64,000 nucleotides of DNA, from assembly GCA_009783025.1 (NCBI GenBank), contig WRHY01000007.1, forward strand, positions 3,989 to 67,988, written 5' to 3'. Origin of the DNA: Desulfovibrionaceae bacterium (GTDB taxonomy: Bacteria; Desulfobacterota; Desulfovibrionia; Desulfovibrionales; Desulfovibrionaceae). The notes beneath the pieces were generated by a model. The model did no database searches. It was not told the origin of the DNA and saw only the letters and a list, made by a program, of their open reading frames with translations. Both the position numbers and the translations under genes were made by a program. Of this stretch, positions 35,093 through 43,814 are shown one piece after another (position 1 is the first letter of the stretch; each line of letters starts with the position of its first letter).

Positions 35093-35159
35093 AAATCCGC
35101 TCTTGCCCGCGCCTCACGCTCTTTCCTGAAGCAACGCCTCCGTTATTCTTTGCCTTGAT

Positions 35160-35233
35160 CTGCTTCGTCCCATTTGAAAATGGGGCGAAGCAGCGGTTCC
35201 GCTTTAGCAAGTCCGGCGGCCGGGTTGCTTTTC
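35160..35233 (+). terminator. two hairpins, the second followed by T-run
   Basis: CTGCTTCG-CCCATTT / AAATGGG-CGAAGCAG (35160-35193) is a strong stem. It is followed by AGCAA-CCGG / CCGG-TTGCT then TTTTCT (35206-35233). The second has the layout of a rho-independent terminator for the hydrolase-VOC operon. Confidence 0.65.
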
Positions 35234-35336
35234 TGTGACGGTTGCGATAAAAAAAGATATTCCTTATGAGTGTATTAAAGGTGCTTTCGGCACATTGCAA
35301 TCGTCTCTAACGAACTTTTTACAGCAAGGATGCATC

Positions 35337-37373
35337 ATGAAACTCTCCATCTCCAGAAAAATAGTGAGTCTCACGACAGCGGCCGTCATTGTTTCATCTA
35401 TCGTCGTGCTCTGCATAAGCTACTTCCTTTTTAGCAAGCAACTCAATAAGTTCGAAGATGATCACGTGGCCGCTATGCAACTGATTGCTGAAAGAATGCA
35501 GGATATGGATAAACAAAAAATACTGCAAAGCGCAAAAATGCTCTCCACCATGCCGGAGCTCGTAGCGGCCCTGAGCGCGGGAGAAGCGGACGAACTCAAA
35601 AGAATTGCCAGGATGATCCGGGGACAATGGGGCTTTGACGCCGTTACCATCACCGATGCCAAGGGGATTGTGGTGGCCCGCGGCCACTCGGATAAAACCG
35701 GGGACGACATCAGCAAGCGCCCGACCATAGTTGCGGCTACTCAGGGCAGATTTGAGTCCGGCCTTCTTTTTGATCCAAGCGCCGTGGTGCCGTTCACCAT
35801 CCGCTGCGACGCTCCCGTTTACCAGGGCAACAATCTGGCCGGTATCTTAAGTCTGGCTACCTCCGTAGGCACGGAAGCGCAGATAGACAACCTGCGTAGC
35901 CTCATGGGAATGCACGTTACCCTTTTTAGCGGCGACACCCGCCTCATGACCAGCATCAAGGATACGGACGGCAAACGTATCCTTGGCACAAAGATGCAGG
36001 ATGCGGAGATTTTGGACAGGGTGCTGAAAAGGGGTGAAACCGTCATCAAGCGCCTAACCATCCTTGATGAACTCTATGATGCCGCCTATTGGCCGGTAAA
36101 AGACCTTAACGGCAGCATTGTGGGCATGTGGTTCATCGGTGATCCGTTGGCTGAGACCATTGCGGATCAAAGGCGTACCATCATGATAGTTGTCGTAAGC
36201 TCTGCGCTGGTCGCCCTGCTTGTCGCCTTGCTGGCGAGTGTTATGAGTGGAAAGATCGCCCGGCCGGTGCGCCTGGTGGCCGATTACGCCTCGCAGGTGG
36301 CGGACGGCAACCTTGATGCTCCTCTTGCGGTGCAAAGCCATGATGAAGTGGGTCTGCTTATCGGCGCACTGCAAAGGATGGTGCGCACCTTGAAGGAGCG
36401 TATCAGCGAGGCTGAAACCGTGAGCGCGCAAGCAAGGGAACAGGCTGAGCAGGCGCATGAGGCCAAAATGGCGGCTGAAGCGGCCGGTGAAGCGGCGCAA
36501 AAGAGTCATGAAGAGATCCTGGTCGCCGCGGAGCGGCTTGAAAGCGCCGTCAAAGTCATCCGGCAGGCCTCTACCGATCTGACGGAACGCATACGGGAAG
36601 CGGAAGATGACGCCAGTAAGCAGGCGGAGTATATAACGGCCAGCGCCAGCGCCATGACGCAGATGAGCGTCAGCGCCCAGGAAATTACCACAACTGCCTC
36701 GAACGCCAAGGAGCTTTCCGTCCAGACCAGGGAAAAGGCTTCCAAGGGCGAAAAAATTGTGGAAAATGTTATTGGCAGTATCTCGGGACTCCAGAAAAAT
36801 TCTCTGGAACTCAAGGATGATATGACGGAGCTCAGTGTGCATGCCAAGTCCATCAGCCAAATCATGAATGTTATTTCCGATATTGCTGACCAGACCAACC
36901 TCCTGGCTTTGAACGCGGCCATTGAAGCGGCCAGGGCCGGTGAAGCCGGACGCGGTTTTGCCGTGGTGGCGGACGAGGTGCGTAAGCTGGCGGAAAAAAC
37001 CATGGTCTCCACCGGAGATGTCAGCCGGGCTGTGAGCGCCATCCATAAAAGCATGGATGTAAGCATGACCCAGGTGGGCACGACCGTGGACAGCATTGGT
37101 CAGGTCACGCAACTTGCGGCGGAGTCCGGCGAGGCCCTGCGGGAGATCGTCGCCATGGCCGATGATACGGCCAGACAAGTGGAAGGCATCGCCTTGGCTT
37201 GCGAACATCAGGCCGCCGCAAATGAGCATGTTTCCCACAGTATTGAAGAAGTAAGCACCATTGCCGGCAAAACCCATGCCACCATGGAAGGCGCCTCGCG
37301 GGATATCGCGGAACTCGCCACGCAGACGGATACCCTGGGTGGACTTGTTGCCGAAATGAAGCGCAGTTCATAG
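35337..37373 (+). CDS. methyl-accepting chemotaxis protein
   Basis: 678 residues from the ATG at 35337 (AAGGA upstream); the frame opens earlier at 35235 without support. A membrane segment (about 8-30), a periplasmic Cache-type sensor (about 35-275), a second segment (about 282-304), HAMP, then a long cytoplasmic coiled coil with the conserved hairpin [38 protein letters not shown]. It reports an extracellular small ligand, probably a carboxylate by analogy with Cache receptors, to CheA/CheW. A single gene with a strong terminator after it. Confidence 0.95.
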   Translation: MKLSISRKIVSLTTAAVIVSSIVVLCISYFLFSKQLNKFEDDHVAAMQLIAERMQDMDKQKILQSAKMLSTMPELVAALSAGEADELKRIARMIRGQWGFDAVTITDAKGIVVARGHSDKTGDDISKRPTIVAATQGRFESGLLFDPSAVVPFTIRCDAPVYQGNNLAGILSLATSVGTEAQIDNLRSLMGMHVTLFSGDTRLMTSIKDTDGKRILGTKMQDAEILDRVLKRGETVIKRLTILDELYDAAYWPVKDLNGSIVGMWFIGDPLAETIADQRRTIMIVVVSSALVALLVALLASVMSGKIARPVRLVADYASQVADGNLDAPLAVQSHDEVGLLIGALQRMVRTLKERISEAETVSAQAREQAEQAHEAKMAAEAAGEAAQKSHEEILVAAERLESAVKVIRQASTDLTERIREAEDDASKQAEYITASASAMTQMSVSAQEITTTASNAKELSVQTREKASKGEKIVENVIGSISGLQKNSLELKDDMTELSVHAKSISQIMNVISDIADQTNLLALNAAIEAARAGEAGRGFAVVADEVRKLAEKTMVSTGDVSRAVSAIHKSMDVSMTQVGTTVDSIGQVTQLAAESGEALREIVAMADDTARQVEGIALACEHQAAANEHVSHSIEEVSTIAGKTHATMEGASRDIAELATQTDTLGGLVAEMKRSS

Positions 37374-37421
37374 AATCCTCAACAAAGGGGTCCGGCGGTT
37401 TTGTTGGACAACGAATAAACG

Positions 37422-37464
37422 AAAAGATCGGCATCCTTTATATAAGGGTGCCGATCTTTTTTGT
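37422..37464 (+). terminator. rho-independent terminator after chemoreceptor gene
   Basis: AAAAGATCGGCA-CCTTTATATAAGG-TGCCGATCTTTTTT: a 12-bp outer stem plus a 5-bp inner stem and a T-run. The A-run on the other side makes it usable in both directions. Confidence 0.9.
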
Positions 37465-37510
37465 AAAATTTGCTGTTTTCTCTTCTTTTTCTTGCCGTTT
37501 TGAAGTATTT

Positions 37511-37531
37511 TCAGGCCAAACTGAAGCACTA
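37511..37531 (+). repeat. solo end of the 127-bp repeat family (R2)
   Basis: TCAGGCCAAACTGAAGCACTA matches the right terminus of the element at 45583-45709 (GGCCAAACTGAGGCACTA) with one difference, without the rest of the element. It lies just before the ribosome-binding site of the P-type ATPase gene. Confidence 0.5.
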
Positions 37532-37541
37532 AGGAGTTCCT

Positions 37542-40247
37542 ATGCAAGAACGCTACGTCCATACCCATGCCCGCTGGTTTGCCAAGGATGCAGCGGCCGT
37601 GCTGGAGAAATTGCAGACCAATCCGGATACAGGATTATCCGCCGCGGAAGCGGCCGAACGGTTTGCGGAGTTCGGCCCCAACGAACTGCCCAAAGTTGAG
37701 GCGGAACATGCCTTTATCCGCTTTCTCAGGCATTTTCATGATATTCTCATTTATATCCTTTTTGTCTGCGCCCTTGTGACCCTGGTCCTCGGGCACTACT
37801 ACGACACCGTGGTTATTCTCCTCGTGACCGTGATCAACGCGGGCATCGGGTATTTTCAGGAAAGCAAGGCGGAAAAAGCCCTTAACGACATCCGGAGCCT
37901 GCTTTCGCTGCGCGCCTCGGCCATCCGGGACGGCGGCCGCGTTGAGGTGGACGCCACGCGGTTAACCCTCGGCGATATTGTGTACCTTGCTCCCGGTGAT
38001 AAGATTCCCGCCGATCTGCGCCTTTTCCGGACGGAAAATTTGCGCATAGAGGAGTCGGCCCTCACCGGCGAAGCTGTGCCCTCGGCGAAACGGACCCGGA
38101 CCCTCGACCCCGAAACAGTGCTCGGCGACCGCTCAAACATGGCCTATAGCGGCACCACGGTCAGCGCGGGCACGGGCTATGGCGTGGTGGTGGACATCGG
38201 CACGGACACGGAGCTGGGGCACATCAGCCAGCTCATTGACGGGGTGGGCGACACGACCACGCCGCTTATCCGGCAGATGGCCGCTTTCGGCAAGACCATT
38301 TCCGTTGTGATTATCGGCGTTGCCGTCCTGGTTTACCTGTTCGGACATTTCTTCCGCGATTACGAGAAGGCGGAGTTGCTGCTCTCAACCATCGGCCTCG
38401 CCCTCGCGGCCATCCCTGAAGGGCTGCCCGCCATCCTCTCCATCATCCTCGCCATTGGCGTGCAGAATATGGCCAAGCGCAAGGCCATTGTACGCAACCT
38501 GCCCTCGGTTGAAACGCTCGGTTCCGTCTCCGTGATTTGTTCGGACAAGACCGGCACCCTGACCAAAAACGAGATGACCGTTAAAAAACTCGTCGCGCAG
38601 GACGCCGGTTTTGCCGTCACCGGTACCGGTTACGCGCCGCAGGGGGAAATCCGCCAGGGGGAAGCTCCGGCTCCCGTGGGCGAAGGCTCCCTGCTGCGCC
38701 AGATCCTGACCTGCTTCAGGCACTGTAACGACGCGTCCCTGTCCCAGGAAAAGAACGCCTGGACCGTGCAGGGCGACCCGACCGAAGGCGCGCTGCTGAC
38801 AGTCTATACAAAGTCGGGGCTTGACGCGGAGCTGCCTCCCCGCCTCGCCACCTTGCCTTTTGACTCGGAATACAAGTACATGGCTACCCTGGCCGCCGGG
38901 AAAGAAGGAAACATCCTGTATATCAAAGGCGCTCCGGACAGGCTTCTGGGCATGGCCGGACAGGAAATGAGGGTTGACGGCCCTGCCCCTCTCGATCGGC
39001 AACACTGGGAAAAGACGGTTACGGATCTGGCGAGCGAGGGCCTGCGCGTGCTTGGCGCCGCAGTGAAGTTTGTGCCTTCCGATACAACGACTGTCACGCA
39101 TGACAGCTTAAAAGAAGGCGTTATCTTCCTCGGGCTGGCCGGTATTGTGGACCCGCCCCGTGAAGAGGCGGTGGAGGCCGTTGCCACGTGCCGCACAGCC
39201 GGTATTCTGGTCAAGATGATCACCGGCGACCATGCGGACACGGCCAGCGCCATTGGTAAAGCACTGGGCATCGGCGACGGGGGCAGAGCCCTGACCGGCA
39301 ATGAGCTTAACGACATGACCGATGAGCAGTTCTACGCCGCCGCCTGCAAATACGACATTTTCGCCCGCACCAGCCCGGAGCACAAGCTGAAGCTGGTCAA
39401 AGCCCTGCAGGCGCACGGGGCCATTTGCGCCATGACCGGCGACGGCGTGAACGATGCGCCGGCCTTGCGCATGGCTGACGTGGGTGTGGCCATGGGCATC
39501 AAGGGAACGGACGTGACCAAAGACGCGGCGGAAATCGTGCTGGCGGACGACAACTTCAGTACCATTGCGGCGGCGGTGGAAGAGGGGCGCAGGGTTTACG
39601 ACAACCTGAAAAAAACTATCCTCTTCATCCTGCCGACCAACGGGGCGGAAAGTTTTCTGATCATCGCCAGCATATTGTTCGGCACGATGATCCCCCTGAC
39701 GCCGCTACAGATTCTTTGGGTAAACATGGTCACCTCCGTCACTATCTCGCTGGCTCTGGCCTTTGAACCGGCGGAACCCGGCATAATGAACCGGCCCCCG
39801 CGCCGCGCCGACGAACCCTTCCTGGATGGCTATTTCATCTGGCGCATTCTGTTCGTTTCCGTGCTGATCGGCGGCATGACCCTGCTCCTGAGCGTCTGGC
39901 TGCTCAAGGTGGGCTATCCGGAAACCGAGGTCCGTACCGTGATCCTGCAAACCATCGTGCTGTGCCAGGCCTTCCACCTCTTCAACAGCCGGAGCATCCG
40001 CCAGCCGGCGCACGCTCTCGAGTTTATGGGGAACAAGGCGGTTTTCACGGTGTGCGGCCTGATGGTATTGCTCCAGCTTTCCATCGTGTATCTGCCGTTC
40101 ATGAATACCGTGTTCGGCACCGTGCCGCTGGGGATGACGGGTTGGATAGCGCCCATCCTGCTCGGCATTATCGTCTTCTTTGTGGTTGAGGGCGAAAAGT
40201 ATGTCATGCGCAGACTGGACGCCCGCAAGGCTGCTGCAAGCCAATAA
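37542..40247 (+). CDS. P-type cation-transporting ATPase (P2 type)
   Basis: 901 residues with all P2-ATPase elements: N-terminal cation ATPase domain, LTGE (actuator), PEGLP in M4 with the phosphorylation site [16 protein letters not shown] nucleotide-binding motif, TGDHADTA and [10 protein letters not shown] hinge, and a C-terminal four-helix block. M5 LPTNGAESF and M6 [19 protein letters not shown] differ from animal Ca pumps; bacterial relatives are annotated as Ca2+ or monovalent cation exporters, so the ion is uncertain. AAGGAG precedes the ATG. A terminator separates it from mscL. Confidence 0.92.
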   Translation: MQERYVHTHARWFAKDAAAVLEKLQTNPDTGLSAAEAAERFAEFGPNELPKVEAEHAFIRFLRHFHDILIYILFVCALVTLVLGHYYDTVVILLVTVINAGIGYFQESKAEKALNDIRSLLSLRASAIRDGGRVEVDATRLTLGDIVYLAPGDKIPADLRLFRTENLRIEESALTGEAVPSAKRTRTLDPETVLGDRSNMAYSGTTVSAGTGYGVVVDIGTDTELGHISQLIDGVGDTTTPLIRQMAAFGKTISVVIIGVAVLVYLFGHFFRDYEKAELLLSTIGLALAAIPEGLPAILSIILAIGVQNMAKRKAIVRNLPSVETLGSVSVICSDKTGTLTKNEMTVKKLVAQDAGFAVTGTGYAPQGEIRQGEAPAPVGEGSLLRQILTCFRHCNDASLSQEKNAWTVQGDPTEGALLTVYTKSGLDAELPPRLATLPFDSEYKYMATLAAGKEGNILYIKGAPDRLLGMAGQEMRVDGPAPLDRQHWEKTVTDLASEGLRVLGAAVKFVPSDTTTVTHDSLKEGVIFLGLAGIVDPPREEAVEAVATCRTAGILVKMITGDHADTASAIGKALGIGDGGRALTGNELNDMTDEQFYAAACKYDIFARTSPEHKLKLVKALQAHGAICAMTGDGVNDAPALRMADVGVAMGIKGTDVTKDAAEIVLADDNFSTIAAAVEEGRRVYDNLKKTILFILPTNGAESFLIIASILFGTMIPLTPLQILWVNMVTSVTISLALAFEPAEPGIMNRPPRRADEPFLDGYFIWRILFVSVLIGGMTLLLSVWLLKVGYPETEVRTVILQTIVLCQAFHLFNSRSIRQPAHALEFMGNKAVFTVCGLMVLLQLSIVYLPFMNTVFGTVPLGMTGWIAPILLGIIVFFVVEGEKYVMRRLDARKAAASQ

Positions 40248-40263
40248 ACACATTCGAAAGCAG

Positions 40264-40292
40264 GGCCGTCACAATTTTGTGGCGGCCTTTTT
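40264..40292 (+). terminator. terminator between P-type ATPase and mscL
   Basis: GGCCGTCACAA/TTGTGGCGGCC pair with one T-G position and are followed by TTTTT. It lies only 16 bases before the mscL start, so mscL is either transcribed by read-through or from a promoter inside the ATPase gene. Confidence 0.8.
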
Positions 40293-40308
40293 CTATCTGG
40301 AGAGAGCT

Positions 40309-40743
40309 ATGTGGAAAGAGTTCAAAGAATTCGCCATCAAAGGCAATGCCGTGGACATGGCGGTCGGTTTTGTGGTCGGTGCGGCGTTTGGAAAAATCGT
40401 TGATTCTCTCGTCAAGGATATCCTGATGCCTCCCTTGGGCATGCTGCTGGGCAAGGTGGATTTTTCCAACCTGTTCCTGGTGCTGGCCGACGGCAAAACG
40501 CCCGGCCCCTACCACACCCTGGCGCTGGCCCAGCAGGCTGGAGCAGTGACCCTGAACGTGGGGATGTTCATCAATGTGGTGATCAGCTTCCTCATCATTT
40601 CCTTTGCGGTGTTCATGCTGGTGCGGGGCATCAACAGACTGCGCCCGGCCGAGGCGGCCACCAGCAAAGACTGCCCGTACTGCTTCAGCAAAATTCCTTT
40701 GCCCGCCACCCGCTGCCCGAATTGTACATCGATGTTGGAATGA
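40309..40743 (+). CDS. mscL: large-conductance mechanosensitive channel
   Basis: 144 residues from the ATG at 40309. The N-terminal [37 protein letters not shown] is diagnostic of MscL; two membrane helices and a periplasmic loop follow. The C-terminus carries a small zinc-ribbon-like tail (CPYCFSKIP...RCPNC) in place of the usual helical bundle end. The channel releases solutes on hypo-osmotic shock. Its last codons overlap the next gene's start (ATGA). Confidence 0.96.
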   Translation: MWKEFKEFAIKGNAVDMAVGFVVGAAFGKIVDSLVKDILMPPLGMLLGKVDFSNLFLVLADGKTPGPYHTLALAQQAGAVTLNVGMFINVVISFLIISFAVFMLVRGINRLRPAEAATSKDCPYCFSKIPLPATRCPNCTSMLE

Positions 40744-41213
40744 GGACCATTGATATTTCTCAAGTAAGCACAGCGCCGGAAATAGCCCTCTGCGCGGATA
40801 TTTGGCTGCAAGCATCCATCCTTGCGCATGACTTTATTGCGCCGGACTTCTGGCGGAATAATCGTAACGCAATGAAAGAGCACTATCTTCCAGCTTCAAC
40901 AATTTATGCGGCAAAAAAACAAGCGGTTATTGTGGGTTTTGCCGCCGTATATCAAGATTCGCTGGCAGCGCTGTTTGTTTCACCTGAATGGTGGAACAAA
41001 GGCATCGGCTCCAAGCTGTTGCGGCATGCGCAAATGGCGCACTCCAAACTGAGCTTGAATGTGTACACAAAAAATTCCGGCGCTATCCGTTTTTATCAAA
41101 AATACGGGTTTTCTGTATTGAATGAACAGATTTGTTCTCATACGGGAGAACCTGAACTGCGTATGGGTTGGAGAAAGAAGGAAGATGAGAATTGTAAATT
41201 CAGAGCCGGATGA
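40740..41213 (+). CDS. GNAT acetyltransferase
   Basis: 157 residues from the ATG at 40740, which overlaps the mscL stop in ATGA. The acetyl-CoA motif A appears as [19 protein letters not shown] and motif B as [16 protein letters not shown]. It resembles the YjaB/PhnO-like N-acetyltransferases acting on small amines or proteins. AT content is higher than in mscL, and codon use resembles the following islet genes, so it may be acquired. The acceptor is unknown. Confidence 0.88.
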   Translation: MRTIDISQVSTAPEIALCADIWLQASILAHDFIAPDFWRNNRNAMKEHYLPASTIYAAKKQAVIVGFAAVYQDSLAALFVSPEWWNKGIGSKLLRHAQMAHSKLSLNVYTKNSGAIRFYQKYGFSVLNEQICSHTGEPELRMGWRKKEDENCKFRAG

Positions 41214-41265
41214 TGACATACCTTTCCTGCTTTTATTTGCTTGACCAGTGCTCCCTAGTATGGTT

Positions 41266-41463
41266 ATTTTTTCTCAGGCGCTAGTAACGCCTTGCTTTCC
41301 AGTGGCGGTCCCCACCCCGGCAACTTGTGGGTTTTCTTACGTCCTTTTTCCAGGACGTGTCACTCGCATTATATCTCCGGGTGTGGGCGAAATACAAGAC
41401 CCACAAGGGGAAATAGCCCGCCGTCCACTGGCGGTTACTAGCACCCGGAGTTTGCTGTTTTAG
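41266..41463 (+). ncRNA. candidate structured non-coding RNA
   Basis: No gene is apparent here, but four nested stems pair over about 170 bases. They are GGCGCTAGTAAC (41277-41288) with GTTACTAGCACC (41434-41445), CCAGTGG-CGG (41299-41308) with CCG-T-CCACTGG (41421-41431), CTTGTGGGT (41324-41332) with ACCCACAAG (41399-41407) and ACGTCCT (41339-41345) with AGGACGT (41352-41358). A possible promoter TTGACC (41241-41246) lies upstream. It resembles a 6S-like or retron-like rod with bulges, but no family signature is clear and no reverse transcriptase follows. It could also be the leader of the next gene. Confidence 0.45.
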
Positions 41464-41497
41464 CCGGCTCCAATAGTAAAACTCAGTGGAGCGCCTC

Positions 41498-41944
41498 ATG
41501 TCTGCCATCACATCCCCAAGTCACAATTTTCCAGACTTCACAGAATTGGCTGAAAAGCTTCAAGCAACGGCTCAGGCATTATTAGCCATTTCCCCGCCAC
41601 CAGAGGAAGAGAGCCAAAAACAGCCAGAGCCCTTGCAAGAAGCAGCACTGCAGGAAGTCCGCCATTACAGCATCCCCGGATTCATTGTTAAAGAAGAGAA
41701 GGAAATGCTTGAGCTTCTCAAGGCGGAAGACTGGCAGGATATGTTTGATAAGACCTATGAGCAGCTTTATATGATGGCGATGCTCATGCAGCATTTTGAG
41801 GCTGATGAAATCATAGACGGTTTTTCCATCCAACGGCTGGGAAATGCGTTCATGGTTCCGCTGGATACACTGAGACGCCTTTGTTCGCTGGTGGCGGACT
41901 TCCGGCCGGTGTCAGAGGATGATTTAGAAGCGGAAATGGAATAA
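41498..41944 (+). CDS. hypothetical acidic protein
   Basis: 148 residues from the ATG at 41498 with GGAG upstream. Soluble, acidic, Glu/Gln/Pro-rich in the first third, then helical (KEEKEMLELLKAEDWQDMFDKTYEQLYMMAMLMQHFE). No signal peptide, metal motif or known domain is recognised. It lies in the AT-richer islet, after the structured RNA candidate. The composition is phage- or plasmid-like, but that is only an impression. Confidence 0.6.
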   Translation: MSAITSPSHNFPDFTELAEKLQATAQALLAISPPPEEESQKQPEPLQEAALQEVRHYSIPGFIVKEEKEMLELLKAEDWQDMFDKTYEQLYMMAMLMQHFEADEIIDGFSIQRLGNAFMVPLDTLRRLCSLVADFRPVSEDDLEAEME

Positions 41945-42025
41945 CGCGCATCTTACACAAACACATGGCAGTCCCATGTTTCATCTACTAATACGGGCAA
42001 TATTGAACAAAAATGGACGAATAGC

Positions 42026-42439
42026 ATGCAAGCCCATATAAATAGCAAAATTATAAAAAAATCACTCCTCATATGGCTGGCAATTATTCCGATTGCCATA
42101 ATAAACGGCGTATTACGGGAAAAAATTTTGACACATATAATAGGGAATTATGCTTTTTTCGTGAGTGGCATAATATTGATCTCCGCCATATTCATTATTA
42201 CATGGATTTTTCTGCCGCGTTTAGGCAAAGGAAGTCAAAAAACATATATAGTCATAGGATTGCTATGGGCTGCGCTAACGGTCATTTTTGAATTCTGCAT
42301 GGGGATTTTTGTGTCTGGTTTTTCAATCAGCCAGATTATAACAGCTTACGATATAACCACTGGAAATATCTGGTTAGTTGTTGTGATATTCACAGGATTT
42401 TCCCCTTGGCTTACGGCAAAGCTGAGGCATATTTTCTGA
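42026..42439 (+). CDS. small four-helix membrane protein
   Basis: 137 residues with four hydrophobic segments (about 13-28, 43-62, 73-97 and 112-130). Base composition is markedly AT-rich compared with the surrounding chromosome, with many ATA and AAA codons, which suggests recent transfer. No known domain is recognised. It lies between the unknown acidic protein and a toxin-antitoxin pair. Confidence 0.7.
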   Translation: MQAHINSKIIKKSLLIWLAIIPIAIINGVLREKILTHIIGNYAFFVSGIILISAIFIITWIFLPRLGKGSQKTYIVIGLLWAALTVIFEFCMGIFVSGFSISQIITAYDITTGNIWLVVVIFTGFSPWLTAKLRHIF

Positions 42440-42571
42440 TGTGCGCGGGATGGATTTGATTTCTTTATAGTCCGCCCCGGCTTGCCAATCGGCAGCTCTT
42501 GTCAAAATCGTCAGTGATGATGTATTCTTCAAGCACACATGAGAATGCATAAGGATACACAAGGAGCATCT

Positions 42572-42817
42572 ATGCAGCCTGTGACGACAGTCCGGTTCGA
42601 CCCGGAAATCCGTGAACAGCTTGACAAAATGGCCGAGCAGATGGACAGGCCCCGCGCCTGGATTATCAAGGAAGCTGTAGCCCAATATCTTGAGCGTGAG
42701 ACATGGTATCTTGCTGAGGTACAAAAAGGAATAGACGACGCGGAAGCGGGCAGGGTAATCAGTCACGAAGAAATGAGGACGCGCTTAAAGGCCAAGGGCT
42801 TCAATGTCGCCTCGTAA
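42572..42817 (+). CDS. ribbon-helix-helix antitoxin (CopG/ParD type)
   Basis: 81 residues from the ATG at 42572 (AAGGAG upstream; the frame extends to 42539). TTVRFDPEIREQLDKMAEQMDRPRAWIIKEAVAQYLERE is a ribbon-helix-helix DNA-binding domain; the C-terminal GRVISHEEMRTRLKAKG wraps the toxin. It overlaps the toxin gene by 14 bases. It should neutralise the toxin and repress its own operon. Confidence 0.9.
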   Translation: MQPVTTVRFDPEIREQLDKMAEQMDRPRAWIIKEAVAQYLERETWYLAEVQKGIDDAEAGRVISHEEMRTRLKAKGFNVAS

Positions 42818-43106
42818 TCCCTTGCCTGTCAAGTGGACGGAAAGCGCTTGGGAAGACCTTGACGGCATTACGGATTACCTGCTTGCCGAGGGTGTAGCCT
42901 TTGAAGACGTGGAAGACTATGCGAAACGCATCTTCAAAGCGCCTGAACATTTTGCCGTGTTTCCGGGCGCGGGCAAGCCGGGAAGAATGCCCGGCACACG
43001 CGAATGGCTCGTCAAAGATACGCCATATGCGCTGATTTACCGCGTGTTGGCTGACAGAATACAAATTTTGCGCGTTATGCACGGCAGTAGCCACTTCCCG
43101 GAATAG
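42804..43106 (+). CDS. RelE/ParE-family toxin
   Basis: 100 residues. WTESAWEDLDGITDYL at the start, FPGAGKPGRMPGTREWLV in the middle and IQILRVMHGSSHFP at the end are typical of RelE/ParE toxins, either a ribosome-dependent RNase or a gyrase inhibitor; ParE-type is likelier with a ribbon-helix-helix antitoxin. It overlaps the antitoxin gene by 14 bases. The module adjoins the 3' end of ssrA. Confidence 0.9.
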   Translation: MSPRNPLPVKWTESAWEDLDGITDYLLAEGVAFEDVEDYAKRIFKAPEHFAVFPGAGKPGRMPGTREWLVKDTPYALIYRVLADRIQILRVMHGSSHFPE

Positions 43107-43180
43107 CCAGGCATTCAAATTCGTACTTAAGTCAATGGAGTACGAAATGGGGTTTTACCGAATTGGCTCGGATAATAGAA

Positions 43181-43220
43181 AAGGCCAAAACCTTTTAACT
43201 ATCAAAAGGTTTTGGCCTTT
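43181..43220. terminator. bidirectional terminator between toxin gene and ssrA
   Basis: AAGGCCAAAACCTTTT/AAAAGGTTTTGGCCTT form a perfect 16-bp stem with a 7-base loop. On the plus strand it is followed by TTCTTT, on the minus strand by TTCTATT. It ends the toxin-antitoxin transcript from the left and tmRNA from the right. Confidence 0.9.
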
Positions 43221-43246
43221 TCTTTGTCCTTATTTGGACAGATAAA

Positions 43247-43603
43247 TGGTGGAGGCGGCGAGAATCGAACTCGCGTCCGAGAAGCGTCTGCCGCAACGTC
43301 TACGGGCGTAGATTGAGATTAATTTCTTACTCCGGGGTTAGCCCTCAATCAGGGCGTTCTGGAGCCAGCCCGCCTGAAGTTCTCGTGCCCGTTGTGGCGG
43401 ACGCCATTGGACACCAGCCTGATAAAGTTGACCGGGATGCGCGCTCATCAGGCGTCGGCACACATACCGGCACTGCTAATTAAGCAGCGTAAGCGTATTC
43501 GTAATCGTTGCCAATTACTTTTGTTGCCGCTTTTTACGAGGCCAGCGGCGCCTCGGCCCGCAATCAACGGTGTTCACATCCCCGTCGAAACCAGTGCGCC
43601 CCC
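43247..43603 (-). ncRNA. ssrA: transfer-messenger RNA (tmRNA)
   Basis: The minus strand starts GGGGGCGCACTGGTTTCGACGGGG and ends with the T-arm GTTCGATTCTCGCC and CCACCA, both diagnostic of one-piece tmRNA (about 357 nt). The tag frame reads GGC then N-D-Y-E-Y-A-Y-A-A and TAA; with the alanine carried by tmRNA the tag is probably A-GNDYEYAYAA. tmRNA with SmpB frees stalled ribosomes and marks the product for proteases such as Lon and ClpXP. The 3' end faces the AT-rich islet, a common integration point for mobile DNA. Confidence 0.97.
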
Positions 43604-43814
43604 ACAAAAGGGTCTTTCCCGGCACGCTTACAGCCGCGAAAGGTTTGTACACATGCCACGCTTGCGCGTGTTTGTCCAGTAAATAGAATACGCATGCCGG
43701 GGGAAAAAGCAAGGGGTGGAAAAGACTCCGGCGTTTGGCACGGCGCGCTCTGTTTTGCCTCCCTGGCTGATACCTGATAAGCACGTGGTGTTGCGACAAC
43801 AATGGAGGAGCGCC

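Noticed and set aside
41060..41069. TGTGTACACA inside the acetyltransferase gene
   Set aside because: It is in coding sequence, with no sigma-54 box at the right distance. Treated as chance.
41277..41445. Integron attC site
   Set aside because: The ends do not fit the GTTRRRY/RYYYAAC cores and no integrase is present.
43645..43660. TGTACACATG near the tmRNA 5' end
   Set aside because: A single partial site with no sigma-54 promoter, so not linked to the regulon.
43780..43797. AAGCACGTGGTGTTGC as a sigma-54 promoter for the GGT gene
   Set aside because: The spacing is one base too long and the -24 GG is missing.
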